A DNA stretch of 64,000 nt from Phycisphaeraceae bacterium. Lineage in GTDB: Bacteria > Planctomycetota > Phycisphaerae > Phycisphaerales > SM1A02. The stretch covers positions 2,795,205 to 2,859,204 of the forward strand of contig CP054178.1 in NCBI GenBank assembly GCA_015709595.1, written 5' to 3'. Each line of letters opens with the position of its first letter. The stretch's first letter is position 1. Shown here piece after piece: positions 26,331 through 36,400 of this stretch. The position numbers were made by a program, and so were the translations under genes. Under the pieces are notes generated by a model that did not search any database, had not been told where the DNA came from, and saw nothing but the letters and a program-made list of their open reading frames with translations.

Positions 26331-28168
26331 TGCTTGACCTCCCCTCGTTGCGCGCTGCGGATGGTGGTGGTGGTGAACACGTTGAGCGTGGCGTACTTGG
26401 CGAAGAAACGCTCCAGCACCGCGCCCAGCAGGAAAATGCCGGTGCCTTCGAAGGCCGCCTCGTCGAGCGTCACGGCGACTTCCAGGCCGCGGGCAAAGGA
26501 GACGGGACCGGCGCCGTGAATCCGCCGGATCACCGGGCGGCTCTGCACCTGCTTGACGCCTTCGATCTGCTTGCGGATCTCCGGCCTCGTCGCGTCGGCA
26601 TACAGCCCGAGCAGGTCGCGCAGCGCCGCGGCGGCGTCGCCCTTCTGCGTGTCCAGCAGGGTCAGGTAGTTTGGGCGCAGGTGGTTCACGAGGCGCCAGG
26701 CGAAGTCGCCCTCGGCCAGCGACGGCGCGGGCGGCGTGGGCGTGCCCACGCACCGGATGGCCGCCACGGGTGCGCCCGTCTCCAGCGTGAAGTCCGTCGG
26801 CCCCTGCCCGATGGGCATGTGGATGGGCAGATCGCGATTGGTGCACAGGGCGGTGACCGCCAGCTGCTTCAGATCGCCCCGCCAGGGGGCGGCGTTGACA
26901 TCCACCAGCGACAGATACGTCTCGCTGCCCGCGTACCGCGAGGTGCGGCGTCGCCCGAGCTTCTCGCGCTCGCTGAGCACCCGCGGCACGCGCGTCACCG
27001 CGTAGTACCGGGCGTCCGCCGTGGCGGCGCTGTCGCGGGCCGTGTAGAAGGGCTCGAACCGCTGCTCGTCCGTCACACCCGAAGCGCCGTAGCCCACCAC
27101 GTCGTGAATCCTGTAGACCTCGTAGTCGAGCGGGGCCGTCCGGTCCGGCACCACGTGAAACTCAGAGGTCCGATCGGTGATGTGGATTCGGTCAAGCCGC
27201 TTCTCGAACAGGTTGACCGCGGGCGCGCAGTTGAGCAGGAAGTTCGCCGCGGACACGGCGTTCTCCAGCTCGATGTCCGCCGAGCGCAGCAGGATCGTGA
27301 AGTCGATGACGTCGCCCTCGGTGCGTCGGAACGCGCCGTTGAGACCGGTGAGATCGACGAACATGAAGCGGTCGGAGAACGCGAAGTACTCCTGAAGAAG
27401 GCGATAGCCGTGGAACGACCGCGGACCGTAGGGCAGCATGGCCTGATCGTCGTCAAAACCCACTTGCCTCAGGCAGGGCGGCGGCACCGGCGCGACCCAC
27501 TTGGGCGGACGGGCGGGCGCGTGCATGAAGACGCCGCACACGTGGGTGAAGAGCGCCTCGTACAGCCGCATGGCCGTCGCACCCTGTCCCCGCAGGTGCA
27601 GAGTGAGTCGATCGACGGGCAACTGGTTGAACTTCTGCCCGGCGGTGGCCCGCAGCCGCAGGCGAAGGGCGGCGCGGGCATGGCGGGTGTTCTCCAGTCC
27701 GAGCGAACCCAGATCCCGCGTGTGGTACGCCGCCTCGATGATTTCGATCGGCCACAGCCGCACGGGATGCACGGTGGAGTAGATGCAGCGGGTCTGTTCA
27801 CCCTTGGGAAGAATGCTGCGCAGGGGGCTGCCGCGTGGAATCTCCGGTCCCTCGGCCAGACTGCCCTCGGTCAGATCCGCCTGGAACTGCACGATGGCCA
27901 TGGATGGCATCGGACAGAGGTAGTGCGGGTAGACCACCTCCAGCAGGTGCTGCGTGAACCGCGGGAACTCCGACTCGATCTTGAGCTGCACGCGGGCCGC
28001 CATGTACGCGGCGCCCTCCAGCAGGCGCTCCACGTATGGATCGGCGCATTCGAAGCCCTCGAGTCCCAGTCGTCCCGCGATCTTGGGAAAATCGCGTGCG
28101 AACTCCGCCGCCGACTCACGGAGATGCTGCAACTCCCGGTTGTACAGCCGCAGCAGTCGCTCATCCAT
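26294..28168 (-). CDS. tssF: T6SS baseplate protein TssF
   Basis: A 624-residue TssF (ImpG/VasA) protein of normal family length. The N-terminus LLRLYNRELQHLRESAAEFA, followed by PKIAGRLGLEG and DPYVERLLEG, is diagnostic, as is FPRFTQHLLEVVYPHYL near 68. It forms the baseplate wedge with TssG. Its ATG overlaps the tssE stop by one base (TGATG). Confidence 0.96.
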   Translation of the reverse strand: MDERLLRLYNRELQHLRESAAEFARDFPKIAGRLGLEGFECADPYVERLLEGAAYMAARVQLKIESEFPRFTQHLLEVVYPHYLCPMPSMAIVQFQADLTEGSLAEGPEIPRGSPLRSILPKGEQTRCIYSTVHPVRLWPIEIIEAAYHTRDLGSLGLENTRHARAALRLRLRATAGQKFNQLPVDRLTLHLRGQGATAMRLYEALFTHVCGVFMHAPARPPKWVAPVPPPCLRQVGFDDDQAMLPYGPRSFHGYRLLQEYFAFSDRFMFVDLTGLNGAFRRTEGDVIDFTILLRSADIELENAVSAANFLLNCAPAVNLFEKRLDRIHITDRTSEFHVVPDRTAPLDYEVYRIHDVVGYGASGVTDEQRFEPFYTARDSAATADARYYAVTRVPRVLSEREKLGRRRTSRYAGSETYLSLVDVNAAPWRGDLKQLAVTALCTNRDLPIHMPIGQGPTDFTLETGAPVAAIRCVGTPTPPAPSLAEGDFAWRLVNHLRPNYLTLLDTQKGDAAAALRDLLGLYADATRPEIRKQIEGVKQVQSRPVIRRIHGAGPVSFARGLEVAVTLDEAAFEGTGIFLLGAVLERFFAKYATLNVFTTTTIRSAQRGEVKQWPARTGLLNIL

Positions 28169-28683
28169 CAGCGTGACCCCCGACCGATGGACTCATCCAG
28201 CAGAATGGAGCCGGACTCCAGATCGACTCGCGTCTGCAGGTACAGGTTCTCCGGCACCGGTTCGGCCCACAGGTCGCCCGTAATCTCCAGCGACAGCACG
28301 TTGGGCGCGCCGTGATCCTCGGAGATGATCGCCTTCACCCGGAGCGAGGGCGGAAGAATCCGCGGCTCGAACCGCAGAATGGCTTCGCGCACGCGTTTCT
28401 CCACGTCCGCTACATCGAGCCCTGACGCCGTGCCGCCCGTCATGTCGCGCAGACCGAAGTTCAGCACGGACGACTGCACCTGGGGATAGTCGTCAAGCAC
28501 GCCCTGACCATCCCAGTTGCTGGTGTTCAGCAGCCACTCCAGGTCTCGCAGCACGACCTCCCGCAGGCGCCTCATCGACAGCACGCGCTTGTCGCGCGAC
28601 TCGACCTGCTTGTCCGGCTCGTCATCCGTGAGCCGGTCGAGCAGCGACGGCTGGAGCAGCTCCTTGGGAATGAGTTCAGGCAT
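28168..28683 (-). CDS. tssE: T6SS baseplate protein TssE (gp25-like)
   Basis: A 171-residue gp25/lysozyme-like baseplate protein. Typical elements are SLLDRLTDDEP near residue 13, RRLREVVLRDLEWLLNT near 38-54, and VQSSVLNFGLRDMTG near 68. It is homologous to phage T4 gp25 and helps start sheath assembly. The frame extends upstream into tagJ, but the ATG at 28683 starts the conserved part. It overlaps tagJ by 8 bp. Confidence 0.93.
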   Translation of the reverse strand: MPELIPKELLQPSLLDRLTDDEPDKQVESRDKRVLSMRRLREVVLRDLEWLLNTSNWDGQGVLDDYPQVQSSVLNFGLRDMTGGTASGLDVADVEKRVREAILRFEPRILPPSLRVKAIISEDHGAPNVLSLEITGDLWAEPVPENLYLQTRVDLESGSILLDESIGRGSR

Positions 28684-29482
28684 GGGTCGTCTGATGGAGC
28701 GTGATCGTCCGGATGTCCAGCAGCGCGTGCTCCCCGGCGTCGGTGGCCAGCAGTCGCTGCCCCTGACCGACGAAGAGATCATGACCACGATCGATCCACT
28801 CAGTCTTTCTGGCCAGGCGGATCAGGTCGTCGGGGTTTGATTCGCTGGCGGGGTATCGGGTGGGGATGACGCCGACGGCTTCGCCGCCGTTGACCCACGT
28901 GAAGTAGGCCGGTGCCCACACGAAGTCACGCAGATCGGCGGGTGGCTCGATCCTGATCTCGCGGATGTTGGTGAAGGGAACCCAGAAGTACCGTCCATTG
29001 ACGATGACTTCCAGCACCGGGCCGAGCCGTGGGTCGGCGTCAGCGATCCACTCGAAGGGCTGACCATCCAGCGTGCCCGGCGAAGCAGGGGCCGCGTCGA
29101 ACGCCCGGCTGCGCAGGTCAGCGGCGGCCTGATCCTGACCGTGGGCCAGCAGGCGGACGGCCTCGATGAGCAGCCCGATCCACTCGGGGGGCTCGCCCAG
29201 CACGAGCGGCGAACGCTTTCCCGCGAAGACTTCGGCCCGCAGGGCCTCGTTTCGCAGGGCCTCGCGGTACATCTGCGCCATTCCGAGCGCGATGGGGTCG
29301 AGTTCCGCCGCCACGTTCAGCTGCGTGAGGGCCTTTTCCCACTCACCGCGAATGGCCTGAAGCTGGAAGAGGAAGATGCGATGCCTGGCGACCGATGGAT
29401 TGGCGCGGATCGTTCGCTGCAGTTCCTCCAGCGCTGGATCGACGCGTGCTTCGGCGAGCAGTTGTTCGGCGGAAGTGGCCAT
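28676..29482 (-). CDS. tagJ: T6SS accessory protein TagJ (ImpE family)
   Basis: A 268-residue ImpE/TagJ protein. A TPR-like N-terminal half (EELQRTIRANPSVARHRIFL, then GEWEKALTQL) precedes the domain with FEWIADADPRLGPVLEV and WVPFTNIREI near 170-200, characteristic of the family. TagJ binds the TssB N-terminus in systems studied and may tune ClpV recruitment. The ATG at 29482 is preferred over 29515 because AAAGG lies before it and homology starts there. An intrinsic hairpin lies between it and hcp, so its expression may be lower than that of hcp. Confidence 0.9.
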   Translation of the reverse strand: MATSAEQLLAEARVDPALEELQRTIRANPSVARHRIFLFQLQAIRGEWEKALTQLNVAAELDPIALGMAQMYREALRNEALRAEVFAGKRSPLVLGEPPEWIGLLIEAVRLLAHGQDQAAADLRSRAFDAAPASPGTLDGQPFEWIADADPRLGPVLEVIVNGRYFWVPFTNIREIRIEPPADLRDFVWAPAYFTWVNGGEAVGVIPTRYPASESNPDDLIRLARKTEWIDRGHDLFVGQGQRLLATDAGEHALLDIRTITLHQTTHA

Positions 29483-29546
29483 CCCAACCGCACCTTTCTC
29501 GAGAGAGTGATCCATCGGCGGGGCCGAGGGACGACGAATCGGCGAA

Positions 29547-29580
29547 ACGGGACGGCGGGCGCCTGGTCCCGCCGTCCCGT
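29547..29580 (-). terminator. Strong hairpin between hcp and tagJ
   Basis: A perfect 13-bp stem (29547-29559 with 29568-29580, sequence ACGGGACGGCGGG) and 8-nt loop, followed on the minus strand by TTC. It lies just past the hcp stop. The weak T run suggests partial termination or protection of the 3' end of an abundant hcp transcript. Confidence 0.6.
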
Positions 29581-29607
29581 GCCGGTGATCTCATGCGCGA
29601 AGCCGGA

Positions 29608-30108
29608 TCAGGAGCCGCTGTTCCATTCCTGGTTCTTGACGCGGTCCCAGCCCTTGGCGCCGAAGGCGGTGTACGTTTCGCCGTCGGTGGTGGTGTAGTA
29701 CTTCATCCAGATCTTGTGGTACCACAGGGTGACGGATTCATTGGGGCGGTCATCGTCGGAGGCGTCGATCGACCACGACGCAACGATGGCGTTGTCCAGC
29801 TTGAACTCGAGGTAGACCGCCACCTTGCCGCTCACGCCCGCGGTGGAGACGAACTTGAGCTCCGCGGTTCCCAGCGCGCCGCCGGCGATGGCGTTCTGCA
29901 TCAGGTCCACGGACGCGGTGTCCATGGACTTGGCCAGACTGATCGGCGGCAGCGCCGCCACGCCGACGTTGATGTCCTTGGTTCCGACCTTGCCGCTTTC
30001 CGCCAGTTCGCGCTCGATGTTCCACGAGCAGCTGGAGCAGGTGATGTACTTCTCGTAGCCGGGCACGTTGCAGTCGCCGATGATCTTCGGCAGCTTCAGC
30101 AGAATCAT
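29608..30108 (-). CDS. hcp: T6SS inner-tube protein Hcp
   Basis: A 166-residue Hcp (TssD) protein, which stacks as hexamers to form the secreted inner tube. The start MILLKLPKIIGDC and the pattern CSWNIERE near 27 fit the Hcp beta-barrel, as does the late pattern SVTLWYHKIWMKYY. AAAGGA precedes the ATG. Cys pairs at CSSC (about 24-27) are an individual trait. It lies between tssC and tagJ and is bounded downstream by a strong hairpin. Confidence 0.93.
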   Translation of the reverse strand: MILLKLPKIIGDCNVPGYEKYITCSSCSWNIERELAESGKVGTKDINVGVAALPPISLAKSMDTASVDLMQNAIAGGALGTAELKFVSTAGVSGKVAVYLEFKLDNAIVASWSIDASDDDRPNESVTLWYHKIWMKYYTTTDGETYTAFGAKGWDRVKNQEWNSGS

Positions 30109-30213
30109 GCGTTGATCCTTTCCCTTCTTGTTTTCAGCGAGTCATGCGATCCCACGCCTGTTGTTCAGCCGACGGTCGCGGGCGTGCGCCGCGGCCGCCG
30201 GAGTTGCTCACGA

Positions 30214-31716
30214 TCATCCGCCGCCCTTGGCCGACGGCAGCTTCGACACCAGCCGGAGGGAGACAGTCAGGCCTTCGAGCTGGTAGTGCGGCCTGAGGAA
30301 GAACTTGGAGGTGTAGTAGCCGGGGTTGCCCTCGACCTCCTCGACCACCACCTCGGCCCCGGCCAGCGGCTTGCGGGCCTTGTCGCCCTCGTTGGCCATG
30401 GCCGGGTTGTGCTCCACGTAGTTGTTGATCCACGTGTTGAGCCACTTCTCCATGTCCTCGCGCTCGGCGAACGAGCCGATCTTGTCGCGGACGATGCACT
30501 TGAGGTAATGCGCGAAGCGGCAGGTGGCGAAGAGGTACGGCAGACGGGCCGCCAGGTTGGCGTTGGCGGTGGCGTCCGGGTCGTCGTATTCCGCCGGCTT
30601 CTGAAGCGACTGGGCGCCGATGAACGCCGCCACATCCGAGTTCTTGCGGTGCAGCAGCGGCATCAGCCCGTTCTTGGCGAGTTCCGCCTCGCGTCGATCG
30701 CTGATGGCGATTTCAGTGGGACACTTCATGTCCACGCCGCCGTCGTCCGTGGGGAAGGTGTGGCAGGGGAGCCCTTCCACCGCGCCGCCCGATTCCACGC
30801 CGCGGATGCGCGAGCACCAGCCGTAGAGCTTGAACGACCGGGTGATGTTGGTGGCCATGGCGTAGGCGCTGTTGGCCCAGGTGTACTTGCTGTGATCGGC
30901 GCCTTCCACGTCCTCCTCGAAGGCGAACTCCTCAACCGGGTTGGTCTTGGAGCCGTATGGGATGCGCGACAGGAACCGCGGCATGGCCAGTCCGATGTAG
31001 CGGCTGTCCTCGCTCTCGCGCAGCGACCGCCACGGGGCGTATTCCGGCGTCTGGAAGATCTTGGTCAGGTCGCGCGGGTTGGCGAGCTCCTGCCACGAGT
31101 CCATGTTCAGCAGCGACGGGCTGGCGCCGGCGATGAACGGGGCGTGGCATGCCGCCGCCACCTTGGCCATCTCTCCAAGCAGTTCGACATCCGGGGGCGT
31201 GTGATCGAAGTGATAGTCGCCCACGAGGCACCCGTACGGCTCGCCGCCGAACTGTCCGTACTCCTCCTCATAGAACTTCTTGAAGAGGGGGCTCTGATCC
31301 CACGCGGTGCCCTTGAATTTCTTGAGGGTCTTGCCCAGCTCCTTCTTGGAGATGTTGAGCACGCGGATCTTGAGCATCTCGTCGGTTTCAGTGTTGTTGA
31401 CGAGATAATGCAGCCCGCGCCACGCGCCTTCCAGCTGCTGGAAGTCCGGGTGGTGCAGGATCTGGTTGATCTGCTGCGTGAGTTTGCGGTCGATCTCGGC
31501 GATGATCGCCTCGATCGTCTTGACGGCGTCCTCGGACACCAGGTTGGTGCCGGCGAGCGCCTGCTCCGCCAGGGTCTGCACGGCGGACTGGACCGCCTCC
31601 TTGGCGCGATCGGACTTGGGCTTGAATTCTTTCTGCAGCAGGGCTGCGAACTCGCTGGGTTCCAGCGTCGTGGTGGCGCCTGCCTGGGCCTGTGTCGCCT
31701 GATTCGCTTCAGCCAT
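30214..31716 (-). CDS. tssC: T6SS sheath protein TssC
   Basis: A 500-residue large sheath subunit (VipB/ImpC). Diagnostic segments include FQQLEGAWRGLHYLV near 92, YGCLVGDYHFDH near 161, PFIAGASPSLL near 192 and SRFAHYLK-like sequence (CRFAHYLKCIVRD) near 400. It builds the contractile sheath with TssB. GAGGAG is well placed before the ATG. It starts 25 bp after tssB. Confidence 0.97.
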   Translation of the reverse strand: MAEANQATQAQAGATTTLEPSEFAALLQKEFKPKSDRAKEAVQSAVQTLAEQALAGTNLVSEDAVKTIEAIIAEIDRKLTQQINQILHHPDFQQLEGAWRGLHYLVNNTETDEMLKIRVLNISKKELGKTLKKFKGTAWDQSPLFKKFYEEEYGQFGGEPYGCLVGDYHFDHTPPDVELLGEMAKVAAACHAPFIAGASPSLLNMDSWQELANPRDLTKIFQTPEYAPWRSLRESEDSRYIGLAMPRFLSRIPYGSKTNPVEEFAFEEDVEGADHSKYTWANSAYAMATNITRSFKLYGWCSRIRGVESGGAVEGLPCHTFPTDDGGVDMKCPTEIAISDRREAELAKNGLMPLLHRKNSDVAAFIGAQSLQKPAEYDDPDATANANLAARLPYLFATCRFAHYLKCIVRDKIGSFAEREDMEKWLNTWINNYVEHNPAMANEGDKARKPLAGAEVVVEEVEGNPGYYTSKFFLRPHYQLEGLTVSLRLVSKLPSAKGGG

Positions 31717-31741
31717 GGTGGTTCATCTCCTCTGCCGGGCG

Positions 31742-32260
31742 TCAGCCCTGGGCGTTTCCATCACCCTCGGGCTTCGGCGCCGAGGCGAGCGACTGCAGCA
31801 GGGCGGGATCTTTCAGCACGCGGGACAGCAGCTCCTCCGCGCCGGCCTTGCCGTCCATGAACGTGAGCAGGTTGGCGAGCTGGGACCGGGCTTCCAGCAG
31901 CTTGCGGAGCGGCTCGATCTTGCGCGCCACCGCCGCCGGAGAGAAGTCGTCCATGCTTTCGAAGGTGATGTCCACGCTCATCTCGCCCTCGCCCGTGAGC
32001 GTGTTGGGCACGCGGAACGCGGCGCGGGGCTTCATCGACTTCAGCCGCTCGTCGAAGTTGTCCACGTCGATGGTGAGCACCTTGCGGTCCTCGACCGGGG
32101 CAAGCGGATCCGCCGGCTTGCCCGACAGATCCGCCATGACGCCCATGACGAAGGGCAACTGGACCTTCTTCTCGGCGCCGTACAGCTCCACGTCGTATTC
32201 GATCTGGACGCGCGGGGCGCGGTTGCGCGCAATGAATTTCTGCGAGCTTTGCTTGGCCAT
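31742..32260 (-). CDS. tssB: T6SS sheath protein TssB
   Basis: A 172-residue small sheath subunit (VipA/ImpB). The segments RVQIEYDVELYG, KVQLPFVMGVMADLSG and KVLTIDVDNFDERL are typical. The C-terminal helices (about 110-150) interlock with TssC. AAGGAG lies 9 nt before ATG 32260, making this start better than the upstream in-frame one at 32305. Confidence 0.96.
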   Translation of the reverse strand: MAKQSSQKFIARNRAPRVQIEYDVELYGAEKKVQLPFVMGVMADLSGKPADPLAPVEDRKVLTIDVDNFDERLKSMKPRAAFRVPNTLTGEGEMSVDITFESMDDFSPAAVARKIEPLRKLLEARSQLANLLTFMDGKAGAEELLSRVLKDPALLQSLASAPKPEGDGNAQG

Positions 32261-32323
32261 GCCGACGTACTCCTTCTGCGCCGTCCGACTCCCGTCGCGG
32301 CGCACGGTTGTTCAGAATCCCGA

Positions 32324-33409
32324 TCAGCCGCCGCTCAGCGTGGAGCGAACGCGTTTGACAGACTCCAGAGTGTCCGGTGGAATCGCTTCGCAGATCTCCA
32401 GGTAGGACTTCTGGACGAGCGCCAGCGCCACCTCAACAAAGAGAGGAACCGGGCTCGATGGTTCGTTCGCCTCATAGTAACGACTGATCTTTCCCAACGC
32501 CAGACGTACGTCCTGGGGAGAACCGATCTCGCCGGACAATCGGGCGGCTGGTGACCGACCGTCGCCACCATCTCCGGCGGGGGCGTCGCCCTCGGCGCTT
32601 CCGGCTGCTTCAGCACCGTGGCCCCGAAGCGCCAACCGCTGCTGAAGCTCCTTCCGGGCCAGGCGGAGATCTCCTTTCAGACCGTCCAGATCGGGCAGGG
32701 AGCTCCCCCCGATCCGGTCAATCAGGTCGGCGATCATCCCATCCAGGGCTTCGGCCGCCGCGTTCACCGCCTCGAATGTGGCCACCAGCTCGTCCAGATC
32801 GGCATCCTGGAAGGCAGCCGCAATCGTCGTGCCGGACATCCCGGCGGCCTCGGCAGAACCGGAGGAATCCCCTTCCGAGGCCCCCGAATCGGCCATGGCG
32901 GCCTTCTGAATGTCCCGGAGCGTCACGACCCCGAACTGCCGTGACCGGCACAATGGGGCGGCAGCCACACGCATGCGCAGCCGAACTGGGTCTCCAAACC
33001 CACCCGGAGGGCTGGAGATGCCGCCCAGGATGTTCATCCGCATCAGCGGGTCGTTGTTGTCTTCGGGATCCAACTGGGGGTGGAGATGGTCCCAATGGTC
33101 GGCCATCATGCGGCGGAGCAGCGTCAGCCCGTCAGCCAGACCCCGGTAGCCGTTCGTCTGAAGCCACGCCACGGTGAGCATGACGCCGATTCGCAGGTCG
33201 TGGCTGCGACCCAGGGCTTCCTGCCCCATGCGGCTGACTTCCCGCCAGTCCGGCTCCTCGCCTTCGACGACGGCGTCCCCCATCTGCTGCGCTGGTTTGC
33301 CCTGAAACGACCGCTCCAGATCGAGAAACGCCGGGTCATAGGAGAGATCCTCTCCACAGGGATGGTCCGGCGAGATCACCTGAAGCAGCGAGTCGATGTC
33401 GATGGCCAT
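32324..33409 (-). CDS. tssA: T6SS assembly protein TssA
   Basis: A 361-residue protein with the ImpA N-terminal domain (DIDSLLQVISPDHPCGEDLSY, then DWREVSRMGQEAL near 60, then LGGISSPPGG) and a C-terminal helical region ending in the short form of TssA. TssA primes tube and sheath polymerisation. Both 33409 and 33430 are possible starts. Domain homology begins at 33409. Alanine/Gly-rich linker segments lie at about 180-195 and 270-290. Confidence 0.92.
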   Translation of the reverse strand: MAIDIDSLLQVISPDHPCGEDLSYDPAFLDLERSFQGKPAQQMGDAVVEGEEPDWREVSRMGQEALGRSHDLRIGVMLTVAWLQTNGYRGLADGLTLLRRMMADHWDHLHPQLDPEDNNDPLMRMNILGGISSPPGGFGDPVRLRMRVAAAPLCRSRQFGVVTLRDIQKAAMADSGASEGDSSGSAEAAGMSGTTIAAAFQDADLDELVATFEAVNAAAEALDGMIADLIDRIGGSSLPDLDGLKGDLRLARKELQQRLALRGHGAEAAGSAEGDAPAGDGGDGRSPAARLSGEIGSPQDVRLALGKISRYYEANEPSSPVPLFVEVALALVQKSYLEICEAIPPDTLESVKRVRSTLSGG

Positions 33410-33481
33410 GCACACACCCACAAGGTTCATGGTTCCGTCGAGCCGCCTCGGCGTGCGGGCAGAACGGGATTGTGCGGCATT

Positions 33482-36400
33482 CTACTCGGGCTGCTCGGGT
33501 TGTGTGGCCTGCCAGCCCAGAAGTTCCGACATCTCCGCGACCGTGATGTTCTCCGGCTGAAACTCGTTGACCAGTTTCTCCTGCGTGCGCTGGATCTCGT
33601 AGTTGGTCAGACCAAGGGTCCGGATTCCGTTGATGATCCCGCGGAACCCCTGGATGAACCGATGGGCGTCGGCGAACTGCTCCTGGCTGAGGAATGTCAG
33701 GAAGCCGTCCGGCGAGAACTCCTCGTGCTGCTCGAGGAACAGCATCTTGGCCTCGCGCAGCTGCTCACGCACCGACTCCTTGAACGACGCGGCGGCAACC
33801 TGGGCCGAGCCGCCGGCTTCAAGCGACCGGTACTGGTCCAGCAGCCCTCGCGCGGCCTGCGTCTGGAGCCGGTTGGCGGTGACGCTGGGCAGCTCCGGCA
33901 GACGCGCCCGACGATCGTTGAAGCGGCCGACGCCTTCCTCGGCGTTCTGACGAGCGTCGGGAACAGGCAGGAAGCGGGCCGTGACGCCCAGCTGGTTCAG
34001 GAGTTCGATCTCGGTGGCGTCCAGAGCGCTCTCGGGATCGACCGCCTCGGCCTTTTCATCGCGGGGGATGACCGACGCCAGGGCCTGGGCGTAGTTGGTG
34101 ATGGTCGGCCCGTCAGTGCGAAGGTCCACCAGCGCCACGTCGCCGTTGGCCAGCCGCAGCAGCATGGCGTCCACCACGTTCTGATTGATGCCGAAGGCCT
34201 GGATGATGAAGCCGGACAGGTTGCCGGTGACGTCGCCCTGCCCGTCGGGATTGGCGAACAGGCCGCCTCGTCCGGCGCCGAACACGACCGGGTTGGATGA
34301 GAACCGGAAGACGCCGCCGGTGACGAAGTCCGTGCCGAAGTCGAGTTCGAGCGTCAGATCGTCAATCGTCGGTCCGGCGATGAGGAACCCGGGGTCGCGC
34401 AGGCGAATCCGGATGGTCTGGGCGGTGACGTTCATATCGCCCAGCGAACTGATGTCGCCCAGCGTCGCCGTGCCGGTTCCGTCCAGTTGAACGCGCAGCA
34501 CGCTCTGCGTCGCGGTGTCGATGATCGCGCCGATGCCCAGGGTGGGGTCAGCCACGACGAGCTTGGCGTTCTGACCCATGATGAAGTCGCCGTTGCCCAC
34601 GACATGGAACAGGATGCCATCGGGGTGGTGAGCGATGATGGTCGGACCGGACGGGACCGAGGCGTGGCCGTCGGGCTGAAGCGCCAGATCGCCCGTGGTT
34701 CGCACCAGGTTCGTATTGAAGATGATGGCGCGGAACGGCGGGCCGCCCGTGGTCTGCGCGGCGAAGGAGCCGAGCGGATTGATGCCGCCGATGGCCTGCT
34801 GGAAGATGATGTCCGAACTGCTGTTGATGCGGAGCGAATGGCCGGCCGGCGCCGGGTCGTCGTCGATCGTCGTGCCGAAGATGAGCGGACTCGCGCCGGT
34901 GTAGTTGATGGTTGAGGCGCCGACGAGCAGAATCGCATCGCCAATGCCCATGAGCGTGTTGATGTTCAGCACGCCGCCAAGATTGGTCGTGCCGGCGGCG
35001 TCCGTCACCAGGGTGCCGATGGTGGCGACCCCGCCGAACGTGGTGGCGCCGGCGCTGGCCACGTTCACGGTGTTGAGACCGTCGGACGCGCCGAGGAAGG
35101 TGACGTCCCCCAGTCCTGTGCTGATGGCGAGCGAGTTGCCGCCGCCTGTCACGCCGTCGTTGAACAGCATGGCGGCGTTGTTGGTGGTCAGCGACGTGTT
35201 GGCGCCAAGAATGACCTGGTCGCCGTAGGTTTGCCCGCCCGTTGTGGCGACGGCGCCGCCGTTGAGCCGAGTGACGCCGCCCGCGTTGGTAGTCAGCGAC
35301 CCCATGCTGGCCGCGGCGGCGAAGGTGGTTGTGCCGGTGCTGTTGACTGTCACGTCATCCAGGCCGTTGATGACGCCCTGGAAGGTGACGTGGCCCGCAC
35401 CGGCGTTCACCGCCAGGTCGAACGCACCGCCGAGCGTGGAGCCGAAGAGGACCGCGCTGTCCGTCGTGCCCAGGATGGTGTTGGCTCCGAGCGCGACCGC
35501 GTCGTTGTAGACCTGAGCGCCGGTAGTGATGATGGACCCGCCGTTGATCTGGGTGACGCCGCCGGCGTTGGTACGGAGCGAGTTGAGCGCCGCGGCGCCG
35601 CCGAAGGTCGTCGTCCCGGTGCTGTTCACCACGAGGTCGTTGAGCCCGTTGATGGCCAGGAAGGCCACGTTGCCGGCGCCGGCGTTGACGGTCAGGTCAA
35701 AGCCGCCCGTCAGCAGGTCGCCGAACGTCAGATTGCCGCCGCCCGTGCTGAGCGTGGTGTTCGCGCCCAACGTGACCTGATCGCCGTAACTCTGGGCGCC
35801 GGTGGTGGTGACCGAACCACCGTTGATCTGGGTGGCGCCGCCGGCGTTGGTGGTCAGCGAGTTCATGCTGGCCGCGGCGGCGAAGGTGGTTACCCCGGTG
35901 TTGTTGATGACGACATCATCCAGCCCGTTGACCTGACCTTGGAAAGTGACGTTTCCGCTGCCGGTGCTGGTTGTCAGGTCGAACGCCCCGCCCAGGGTGT
36001 TGGAGAAGAGGATGTTGCTGTTGGTGGTGGTCAGCGTGGTGTTGGCGCCGAGCAGCACGGCGTCACCGTAAGTCTGAGCGCCGATGGTGGTGATGGAGCC
36101 GCCGTTGATCTGCGTGGAGCCGCCCGCGTCGGTGGTCAGGAAGCCGACGTTGTCGACGGTTGAGCCGAACGTGGTGACGCCGCTGGTGTTGGCGGTGATG
36201 CCGGTGGCGCCGTTGATGGTTCCGAGGAATCCGATGGCGCCGCCGGCGGCGTCCACCTGGACCAGGGCCAGTCCGGAGAGATTCTGGAAGGTGGCGTTGC
36301 CACCGCCGGTGTTGGCGGTGACGTTGAATCCGCCCAGGAGCGTGTTGGCGAACGTCAGGTTTCCACCGCCGGTGGTGAGGGTGGTGTTGGCGCCGATTGT

